Origin: Oscillospiraceae bacterium
Lineage (GTDB): Bacteria > Bacillota > Clostridia > Oscillospirales > Ruminococcaceae
Assembly (NCBI GenBank): GCA_016297165.1
Contig: JAEDHF010000048.1
Coordinates: forward strand, 1 to 11,641
Reading direction: 5' to 3'
DNA: 11,641 bases
Of this stretch, positions 6,982 to 11,641 are shown in pieces. Each line of letters starts with the position of its first letter. Position 1 is the stretch's first letter. The position numbers were made by a program, and so were the translations under genes. A model generated the notes under the pieces. That model was not told where the DNA came from and searched no databases. It saw only the letters and a list, made by a program, of their open reading frames with translations.

Positions 6982-7266
6982 ATGGAGACGAGAATAAAGG
7001 GAACGGTTTCGGGCAGCGTCCATGTAGGCGGCGGTATTTCAACGAGGGCGGGGCTTAAAGGCTTCGTCGGGAAAAGTAAGGGCGAAGCGCCCGTCTATAC
7101 CGGAGAATATGAGGTCACGCCGAAGGTGTACGAGGAAACCGTCCTGCCCACAAAGGACAAGCGGCTAACCGATAACGTTTCGGTCAGAAAAATTCCGCAG
7201 TACGAGGTCAGCAACCAAAGCGGCGGAGAAACTTTAATAATAGGAGATGAATATTATGGCAGTTAA
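6982..7266 (+). CDS. Small phage tail-tip-associated protein
   Basis: The 94-residue protein starts with a Gly-rich segment (residues 10-35) and continues with GEYEVTPKVYEETVLPTKDK, then KIPQYEVSN and an ending GDEYYGS. The 'EVTPKVYEETVLPT' pattern recurs in small proteins between tail-tip and tail-fibre genes of clostridial phages (recognised from memory), where the exact role is unknown; a connector or fibre-attachment role is a guess. GAGG at 6973-6976, overlapping the previous stop, serves as its ribosome site. Its 3' end overlaps the next start at 7256 by 11 bases. Confidence 0.75.
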   Translation: METRIKGTVSGSVHVGGGISTRAGLKGFVGKSKGEAPVYTGEYEVTPKVYEETVLPTKDKRLTDNVSVRKIPQYEVSNQSGGETLIIGDEYYGS

Positions 7267-7831
7267 CAAGGTTATTATCGGCAACGAGGTCAGGCTCGAC
7301 CTTACGTCCGACACGGTTTCGGCAGACAAGCTTTTAAGCGGCATTACTGCCCACGACAAGTCGGGCGAGAAGATTACGGGTACCTGTAATTTCGATATTG
7401 ATTCTTCGGAAGCTACGGCGGCGGTGGCAGAGGTTCTTTCCGGTAAGTCCTTCGCCGCAAGGGGCGAAATGCTTACGGGAACGATGCCCAATAATGGCTC
7501 GGTTTCGGGGGCAATTACCGAAAAAGCACAGGAATACCCTATCCCTATGGGCTTTCACGACGGCAGCGGAAAAGTTTCTATCAACAGCACCGAGCAGGCA
7601 AAGCTTATTCCTGCAAATTTAAAGCAGGGCGTTGAAATTCTCGGAGTTACGGGCTCCTATTCGGGCGAGGCGGTAAAGGCTCACAGTAAGAACGTAACCC
7701 CCTCTTTATCGGCGCAGACCGTTCTTCCCGACAGCGGCTACGACTACCTTTCACAGGTTACAGTCGCTGCAATTCCCATAACCGAAACCGAAAACAGCGC
7801 AGGGGGAATTACCCTTAAGGTAGGAGGTTAA
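7256..7831 (+). CDS. Phage tail-fibre-like protein, copy 1
   Basis: The 191-residue protein begins MAVNKVIIGNEVRLDLTSDT and has repeats of a 'leaves LLxG-TAH--xGE-ITG' kind found in phage fibre/baseplate proteins: residues about 24-43, then AEVLSGKSFAARGEMLTGTMP, then LKQGVEILGVTGSY. ATG 7256 is preferred to ATG 7247 because the paralogue at 7833 starts at the same residue and GGAG sits 9 bases upstream. Its first 43 residues match that paralogue at 28 positions. It lacks a distinct C-terminal tip domain and probably forms a shaft or adaptor. GC is about 50-55%, like the neighbouring phage genes. Confidence 0.8.
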   Translation: MAVNKVIIGNEVRLDLTSDTVSADKLLSGITAHDKSGEKITGTCNFDIDSSEATAAVAEVLSGKSFAARGEMLTGTMPNNGSVSGAITEKAQEYPIPMGFHDGSGKVSINSTEQAKLIPANLKQGVEILGVTGSYSGEAVKAHSKNVTPSLSAQTVLPDSGYDYLSQVTVAAIPITETENSAGGITLKVGG

Positions 7832-7832
7832 T

Positions 7833-8423
7833 ATGGCAGTAAATCAGGTTATTGTAGGCGATGAGGTTAAGCTTGACCTCACTGCCGATACCGTTTCGGA
7901 GAATAATCTGCTTGCAGGCGCAACCGCCCACAATGCGGCAGGAGAGCCGATTACGGGAGCGGTAGTAGTTGCGCCTATCGACAGTGAGCTTAGCGAAACA
8001 AGCGAAAATCCTGTGCAAAATAAAGCGGTTTTTGTGGCTCTTAGCGAAAAAGCTTCTTCCTCTCATTCTCATTCGGTGGCTGATATAAGCGATTTTCCTG
8101 AGATACCTACTGGAGATGGCGGAGAATTCACAATAATAACAGGCACGTATGTCGGCACTGGCTCTTCACAAGTTATTGACTTAGGATTTGAACCAGAAGC
8201 TGTTTTTGTCTGTGCTGCAACAAGCAGTGTTAACTCTGTTGATTATATGCCTTTCTTTGCTTTGAAAAACTCCCCTGCAAGTTATCAGGACAGTAAATAT
8301 ACCATATTAAGTGTTGTAACCAACGGATTTATACCCCATATATTTTCGGGTAACTACGTTCAAAACCTTAATAGAAGGGGATGTCCATATAATTATATTG
8401 CATTGAAAGGAGTTCAGATATGA
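7833..8423 (+). CDS. Phage tail-fibre-like protein, copy 2, with receptor-tip-like C-terminus
   Basis: In this 196-residue protein, residues 1-43 repeat the start of the preceding protein (MAVNQVIVGDEVKLDLTADT). Residues 50-75 carry the fibre hallmark SELSETSENPVQNKAV. The SSSHSHSVADISDFPEIPT linker (about 72-90) leads to a C-terminal domain with GTYVGTGSSQVIDLGFEPEA and a closing GCPYNYIALKG, typical of phage tip domains that contact the host surface. Bases 8161-8400 are about 36% GC by hand count, against 50-55% in copy 1, with different codon choice. This points to exchange of the tip alone. The ribosome site AGGAGG is at 7822-7827. The stop overlaps the next start (ATGA). Confidence 0.85.
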   Translation: MAVNQVIVGDEVKLDLTADTVSENNLLAGATAHNAAGEPITGAVVVAPIDSELSETSENPVQNKAVFVALSEKASSSHSHSVADISDFPEIPTGDGGEFTIITGTYVGTGSSQVIDLGFEPEAVFVCAATSSVNSVDYMPFFALKNSPASYQDSKYTILSVVTNGFIPHIFSGNYVQNLNRRGCPYNYIALKGVQI

Positions 8424-8731
8424 TAATTAACAAAATCACAAAGTCTTATGTCGAACGCTTTGACAAGCCAAACGAAAACTGGGCGACCGATAAAGCGGCG
8501 TATTATCTTGTTGACAGCAATTCGGAATTTGCAGCTAAAATAAGAGAAAATTCCCCATTTTTCGATTTCGTTCTTGATGATAACGGAAATTTAGTCGATG
8601 TTACACCAACAGAACGACCACCCGAGCCCGAGCCCGAGCCTACTCTTGAAGAAAAATTAGCGGAGCAGGCGGAAACAATATCTATGCTTACCGAATGCGT
8701 TCTCGAGATGAGCGAGTATGTATATCAGTAA
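8420..8731 (+). CDS. Small phage tail-fibre partner protein with Pro-Glu hinge
   Basis: This 103-residue protein has an N-terminal domain with KAAYYLVDSNSEFAAKIREN and FFDFVLDDNGNLVDVTPTE, a PPEPEPEPTLEEK hinge (residues 67-79), and a C-terminal helix AEQAETISMLTECVLEMSEYVY. The C-terminal pattern is common in short proteins after the fibre gene in Firmicutes phages, where XkdW-like or fibre-assembly proteins sit; the precise function is unproven. A short tandem GAGCCC repeat (8624-8641) encodes the Glu-Pro hinge. It overlaps the upstream stop by 4 bases and is preceded by GAAAGGAG at 8405-8412. Confidence 0.75.
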   Translation: MIINKITKSYVERFDKPNENWATDKAAYYLVDSNSEFAAKIRENSPFFDFVLDDNGNLVDVTPTERPPEPEPEPTLEEKLAEQAETISMLTECVLEMSEYVYQ

Positions 8732-8771
8732 AATTTTATGCAGAATTATATTCGGAAAGGAGGGTGAAACG

Positions 8772-8903
8772 ATGATGGCTATGCTTTGGGCACAGCAGAT
8801 TATGCTCGGCAAGAAAACCTTTGTACAGGTGCCGAGACTGCTTAAGGAAAAGGTTAAGGAAATCCTTATCGACAGCGGTTGCGAGGATTTAATCACAGAA
8901 TAA
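8772..8903 (+). CDS. CD1375-like small phage protein
   Basis: The 43-residue protein has the pattern LWAQQIMLGKKTF, QVPRLLKEKVKEILIDSGCE and a DLITE end. That pattern is typical of very short proteins found between fibre and holin genes in clostridial phages (CD1375-like, from memory). Its function is unknown. ATG 8772 is chosen because AAGGAGG at 8757-8763 lies 8 bases upstream; a longer frame from 8718 would start inside the preceding gene with no ribosome site. Confidence 0.75.
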   Translation: MMAMLWAQQIMLGKKTFVQVPRLLKEKVKEILIDSGCEDLITE

Positions 8904-8914
8904 GGAGTACATAA

Positions 8915-9199
8915 ATGGACGGACAGGAAAAAGAGATGTTCGAGAGAATAACGGCGGTTGAGAGCTCGCTGAAATCCCTGCATAAGCGAGTGGACCATAT
9001 CGAGGAGCTCGTTGAGAGCGTGCAGAAAATGACGGTGGAGCTCCAGCACATGAGAGAGGACATCAACAAGGTAGCCGAAAAGGTGGACGAAATCGAGAAG
9101 AAGCCGGCGAAGAACTGGCAGACTATCGTAACGGGCTTGATTTCGGCGGTTGTCGGCGGCGCAGGGGCTTTAATCGTGGAAAAGCTGATAGGAGGCTAA
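8915..9199 (+). CDS. XhlA-like coiled-coil membrane protein (lysis cassette)
   Basis: In this 94-residue protein, residues 4-68 form a heptad-rich coiled coil (MFERITAVESSLKSLHKRVD and onward). The single C-terminal membrane helix is at about 71-92 (TIVTGLISAVVGGAGALIVE). The order coiled coil then tail anchor is that of the hemolysin XhlA family, which works with a holin and amidase in PBSX-type lysis. ATG 8915 follows AAGGAG. The stop and the next start overlap (TAAATG at 9197-9202), indicating coupled translation with the next membrane protein. Confidence 0.8.
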   Translation: MDGQEKEMFERITAVESSLKSLHKRVDHIEELVESVQKMTVELQHMREDINKVAEKVDEIEKKPAKNWQTIVTGLISAVVGGAGALIVEKLIGG

Positions 9200-9502
9200 A
9201 TGTTCAGGGTTTCTTTCGAGCGAAACCCACGGAAAAAGCCGAAGAAGAAAACCGAATTTTCGAAAAAATGGCTCGTCGCCTGTATTGCTACAAGCGTAGC
9301 GTTTACGGCGGCGAGCTACGTTCTTTCGGCATTTGATAAGCAGCCCCTTGAAACCCTTTCGGGTACGATTATCGAAACCCTATGGGGTGCAAGCGGCGTT
9401 TCTTTTATCGGTTATGCGGTTCAGAACAGCGCCCGGGCTTTCGCTTTTAAAAAGCTCAATTTTAACGAAAAGGAAAATGAAAATGATAGTGAACGGAATT
9501 GA
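9200..9502 (+). CDS. Two-helix phage membrane protein, holin-like
   Basis: This 100-residue protein opens with a strongly basic tail (RNPRKKPKKK at residues 8-17), then hydrophobic segments at about 24-43 and 56-75, and a charged C-terminus rich in Glu and Asn. Size, helix count and position between an XhlA-like gene and another membrane protein fit a holin or holin partner, but no family signature is clear. Ribosome site AGGAGG is at 9190-9195, only 4 bases from ATG. Its last 20 bases overlap the next gene. Confidence 0.7.
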   Translation: MFRVSFERNPRKKPKKKTEFSKKWLVACIATSVAFTAASYVLSAFDKQPLETLSGTIIETLWGASGVSFIGYAVQNSARAFAFKKLNFNEKENENDSERN

Positions 9503-9791
9503 TTTAAGCTTTCTGCTTGCAGTAATCGGAGCGCTTACACTCTGTACCAACGTGGTGACCGAGGTGTTGAAAAAGTCACTGAAAAACTTTCCTGCACAAA
9601 TAACCGCCTTCATCGTCGCCATGACGCTGACGGTGGCGGCGTTTTTCGCTTATGCGGCAGTTGCCGAAATTGCCGTTGAATGGTATATGGTGGCAGGAGC
9701 GGTAGTAGCAGGCTTTTTCGTAAGCTACGGGGCACAGTTCGGCTTCGATAAGCTTAAGGAAGTTATCGAAAAATTCAAGGGGGTAAAGTGA
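9483..9791 (+). CDS. Three-helix phage holin-like protein
   Basis: This 102-residue protein has three hydrophobic segments at about 6-24, 38-60 and 63-86, followed by an amphipathic Lys/Glu-rich tail (DKLKEVIEKFKGVK), the topology of a class I holin. It lies directly before the endolysin, the usual holin position. ATG 9483 is favoured over ATG 9477 because AAAAGGA ends 8 bases upstream; the frame is open much further up but that part overlaps the preceding gene and has no ribosome site. The stop overlaps the endolysin start (TGATG). Confidence 0.78.
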   Translation: MIVNGIDLSFLLAVIGALTLCTNVVTEVLKKSLKNFPAQITAFIVAMTLTVAAFFAYAAVAEIAVEWYMVAGAVVAGFFVSYGAQFGFDKLKEVIEKFKGVK

Positions 9792-10546
9792 TGTATACGA
9801 ATAAGGGACTTGTAAGGCACGCCGAAAAGGCGCTTGCAGACAAGACAAGGTATATGTGGGGCGGAATATATCGTCCTATTACCGAGAATTATATCCAGCA
9901 GTTATACAAGATTTACGGCAGTAAGCAGTACCCCGACAGCCGTATTACTGCCCTAAGAAGCTACATAGGCAAGGGCTATTACGGCATTGACTGCGTGGGG
10001 CTTGTTAAGTCCTACTACTGGAGCGGTAAGGCGGAGGGCGGAAAGGGCTCTCCTAACTACGGCAAGGCAGGCTACCCCGATGTAAATGCAACCGCTATGT
10101 TTAATGCCGCTAAGGAAAAGGGCACAATCGACAAGCTTCCCGAAATCCCCGGACTTGTTCTTTACAGCACCAAGCACCCTCACGTAGGGGTCTATATCGG
10201 CGGCGGCTACGTTATCGAGAGTACCCTTTCGGCAAGGGGCGACGGGGTTACAAAGGCGAGGGTTTCCGACTGGTCGGGCTGGACACATTGGTTTAAGTGC
10301 CCCTATATAGCCTATGAGGAAGAAGCTCAGAGCGAGAGTAAGCCCGAGACGAAGCCTACAAGCTCAGCTGTAAAGGTGGGCGATAAGGTAAAAATCAAGG
10401 CTACTGCCGCCTACTATTCGGGTAGTAAGATTAAGATACCCGAGGTTTGTAAGGGTAAGCCTTATACCGTTCAGAGGGTCAGCGGCGAGAGGGTGCTGCT
10501 TAAGGAGATTTTTAGCTGGGTGGATAAGGGGGATTTGGAGAAATGA
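9791..10546 (+). CDS. Phage endolysin: NlpC/P60-type peptidase with C-terminal SH3-like domain
   Basis: This 251-residue protein is a cell-wall peptidase. Residues 1-175 form an NlpC/P60-like catalytic domain: YMWGG (21-25), the nucleophile in GIDCVGLVKS (Cys68) and the general base in HPHVGVYIGGG (His131), with a further WTHWFKCPYI at 164-173. A Ser/Glu/Pro/Thr-rich linker (178-193) leads to a C-terminal domain beginning VKVGDKVKIKA and ending FSWVDKGDLEK, of the SH3-like wall-binding type common in clostridial endolysins. No signal peptide is present, so export needs the upstream holin. AAGGGGG precedes ATG 9791 by 7 bases; a GTG at 9788 is an alternative. It would cleave peptides in peptidoglycan at the end of a lytic cycle. 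Confidence 0.88.
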   Translation: MYTNKGLVRHAEKALADKTRYMWGGIYRPITENYIQQLYKIYGSKQYPDSRITALRSYIGKGYYGIDCVGLVKSYYWSGKAEGGKGSPNYGKAGYPDVNATAMFNAAKEKGTIDKLPEIPGLVLYSTKHPHVGVYIGGGYVIESTLSARGDGVTKARVSDWSGWTHWFKCPYIAYEEEAQSESKPETKPTSSAVKVGDKVKIKATAAYYSGSKIKIPEVCKGKPYTVQRVSGERVLLKEIFSWVDKGDLEK

Positions 10547-10550
10547 AAAG

Positions 10551-10582
10551 GCGGGGCAGTTTGAGGCTGCTCCGCTTTTTTT
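10551..10582. terminator. Bidirectional intrinsic terminator after the lysis cassette
   Basis: A 9-bp stem (GCGGGGCAG at 10551-10559 with CTGCTCCGC at 10567-10575, one G-T pair) closes a 7-base loop. Seven T follow on the plus strand and CTTTT on the minus strand. It closes the phage operon 4 bases past the endolysin stop and also lies 14 bases past the stop of the converging ArsR-AraC gene. Confidence 0.88.
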
Positions 10583-10595
10583 ATTTCCGCTGAAT

Positions 10596-11306
10596 TCAGT
10601 CTTTTTTTCTGTAGTCCTTCGGAAGAATCCCGGTTACGCTTTTAAAAGCCTGAGTAAATTTACTCTGATTCTCATATCCCACCTCAGAGGAAATCTCCGA
10701 AACGGATATATCTGTTGCCGTGAGATACTCCATAGCCCGTTTAATACGATATTCCTTCATATAGGCGGCAATAGATTTTCCGAAAACGGTTTTGAACGCC
10801 GCCTTTAAGGTAGTCTGATTTATATGGAACATTGAGGATAATTCTTCGATAGTATATCTTCTCGATAAATCCGAGATAAGAAGCTCGTGAATCTCGTTAA
10901 TTACGCTTATATGGGAATCGTAGGCGCTACTGTCAGTAAAGCTTTCGTCGGCGGGACAGGCGACCTCCACTACCTGCTCAATCATATCGTGGAGTACCTG
11001 TGAGCGAGGGGTTTTAGCGGCGGTATAATAAACCTCCTTCCCCTCACGGCGGTTTATTATAAGTCCTGCTGTCTTAAGAAGCTTAAGATGATGAGATACG
11101 GCAGGGCTACTCATTTCAAGTAAAGCCGATATATTTATTACGCATTCCTCACAGTGACACAGGAGCCAGAAAATCTGAATACGCTTGCTGTCGCTCATTA
11201 TTTTGAGCAGCTCTGCGGCTGTGTCAAAGGCTTCGGATTTCGGCGTTCCGTTTAGTAGGAATTTTGAAAGATGCCCGTGGTTATGGGGCAGGAGCTTATT
11301 TTCCAT
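10596..11306 (-). CDS. ArsR-AraC fusion transcriptional regulator
   Basis: This 236-residue protein joins two DNA-binding domains. Residues about 26-98 are an ArsR/SmtB winged helix (KIMSDSKRIQIFWLLCHCEE, then SSPAVSHHLKLLKTAGLI and GKEVYYTA). Residues about 134-234 are an AraC-type double helix-turn-helix (YTIEELSSMFHINQTTLKAAF, then ISSEVGYENQSKFTQAFK and GILPKDYRKK). Cys50, Cys52 and Cys55 cluster where ArsR proteins carry the metal-binding CVC box (here CVI), and His8, His10, His12 and Cys117 could add ligands. This suggests metal or thiol sensing, but the ligand is unknown. Fusions of this sort occur in Clostridia (from memory), often near metal transporters; no target gene lies in the window. 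AAAGGAGG on the minus strand, 8 bases before ATG 11306, fixes the start. Confidence 0.9.
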   Translation of the reverse strand: MENKLLPHNHGHLSKFLLNGTPKSEAFDTAAELLKIMSDSKRIQIFWLLCHCEECVINISALLEMSSPAVSHHLKLLKTAGLIINRREGKEVYYTAAKTPRSQVLHDMIEQVVEVACPADESFTDSSAYDSHISVINEIHELLISDLSRRYTIEELSSMFHINQTTLKAAFKTVFGKSIAAYMKEYRIKRAMEYLTATDISVSEISSEVGYENQSKFTQAFKSVTGILPKDYRKKD

Positions 11307-11314
11307 ACTTTTTT

Positions 11315-11322
11315 CCTCCTTT
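11315..11322 (-). promoter_or_regulatory. Ribosome binding site of the ArsR-AraC gene
   Basis: On the minus strand this reads AAAGGAGG, eight bases before the ATG. An AT-rich TATATA lies just upstream, but no -35 at proper spacing is visible, so the promoter is unresolved and may lie within or beyond the repeat element. Confidence 0.8.
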
Positions 11323-11358
11323 TATATATGGTCACCTCTAAAAACCTATGCCATTTCT

Positions 11359-11393
11359 CTGCACTATGCCTTTAGCTGTCATATTGCCCTTAA
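11359..11393. repeat. Possible degenerate second MITE end
   Basis: The left flank reads CTGCAC (11359-11364), 18 bases, ATTGCC, then C and TTAA. The right end of the MITE has CTGCAC (11536-11541), 17 bases, ATTGCC and TTAA. The similarity may mean a decayed copy abuts the intact one in the same orientation, sharing TTAA. The match is short and may be chance. Confidence 0.25.
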
Positions 11394-11568
11394 GGCAACA
11401 CCGCACAATTAGCGGCTGACACCTTTGCCGCACAGCTACTTGCAGCTTTTCCGCCATATCACGCAAAAAACTCTTGACATACGATAGTATGCCTGCGAGC
11501 TTTTTACGCAATCTGACGAAAAATCTGCTTCGCATCTGCACGACAATAATTATGCGGTATTGCCTTAA
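11390..11568. mobile_element. MITE-like non-autonomous element with 22-bp terminal inverted repeats
   Basis: The left end TTAAGGCAACACCGCACAATTA (11390-11411) and the reverse complement of the right end (11547-11568) match at 20 of 22 bases. Total length is 179 bp. Inside are a GCGGC/GCCGC hairpin (11412-11431) and CATAC-GATA-GTATG (11478-11491). No transposase is encoded; a 67-codon minus-strand frame across it is not gene-like. The ends begin with TTAA, which may itself be the duplicated target. It lies 83 bases upstream of the ArsR-AraC start. Flanks 11323-11389 and 11569-11641 hold no gene. Confidence 0.75.
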
Positions 11569-11641
11569 TTTTCTTGAAATACATCAAGTATTACTGCGAA
11601 AATTTTGGACAATCTTACAACTAAATTCACAGCACATATAA

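Noticed and set aside
7833..8423. Diversity-generating retroelement target in the fibre tip
   Set aside because: The C-terminus has some Asn codons, but there is no reverse transcriptase, template repeat or variable-repeat pair in the window.
8718..8771. Longer N-terminus for the 43-residue phage protein
   Set aside because: The ATG at 8718 lies within the preceding gene without a ribosome site, while AAGGAGG is well placed for ATG 8772.
6420..10595. Prophage attachment sites flanking the cassette
   Set aside because: Comparing left and right edges by eye gave only a 6-base match (CCGCTG), which is not meaningful.
11474..11502. TTGACA inside the MITE as an outward promoter
   Set aside because: No -10-like hexamer lies 15-19 bases downstream.
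11338..11541. 67-codon minus-strand frame
   Set aside because: It runs across most of the MITE-like element and into its left flank. Composition is Arg/Cys-rich and not protein-like, and no ribosome site precedes it.

Overview
The window looks like chromosome of a gut-type clostridium, most likely Oscillospiraceae/Ruminococcus-like. This is inferred from the moderate GC, strong AGGAGG-type ribosome binding sites, the CotH plus OmpR/sensor-kinase pairing, and small phage genes of the kind seen in clostridial siphophages. No rRNA, tRNA or CRISPR array is present.

Layout. (1) 1-982: two hairpins, then a consensus promoter (TTGACA-17-TATAAT) with a dyad at its transcription start, driving an unrecognised protein with two C-terminal membrane helices. 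(2) 983-3710: a damaged locus. The C-terminal half of a CotH-family kinase (minus strand) abuts, at about 1844, an OmpR-family response regulator (plus strand) that has lost its first ~20 codons. An apparently intact sensor kinase follows, ending in a terminator. The two genes point away from each other and both lack their 5' ends, as expected from a deletion that removed the region between them, or from a mis-assembly. (3) 3677-6415, minus strand: a compact DXS-like thiamine-diphosphate enzyme followed 6 bases later by a voltage-gated K+ channel with a TrkA-C domain. The DXS-like protein keeps the cofactor motifs but lacks several residues that bind substrate in canonical DXS. (4) 6633-10582, plus strand: ten tightly packed genes with the order of the 3' end of a phage late operon: baseplate/tail-tip proteins, two paralogous tail-fibre-like proteins, small phage proteins, three membrane proteins of holin type and an NlpC/P60 endolysin with a C-terminal SH3-like domain, closed by a bidirectional terminator. 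No head, tape-measure, portal, terminase or integrase gene is in the window. (5) 10596-11306, minus strand: a regulator joining an ArsR-type winged helix to an AraC-type DNA-binding domain. (6) 11390-11568: a 179-bp MITE-like element with 22-bp terminal inverted repeats starting TTAAGGC, upstream of that regulator.

How the genes work together. dxs-like and kch form a coupled pair with their own extended -10 promoter. The phage cassette lies between two minus-strand host genes in the opposite orientation and looks like a retained tail-tip/lysis module or the end of a decayed prophage. The two-component system has lost its promoter and the start of its regulator, so it is probably inactive or misregulated. 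The points most worth a second look are the cotH/regulator junction, the altered active site of the DXS-like enzyme, the orphan tail-tip/lysis cassette with an AT-rich fibre tip, the ArsR-AraC fusion and the MITE.
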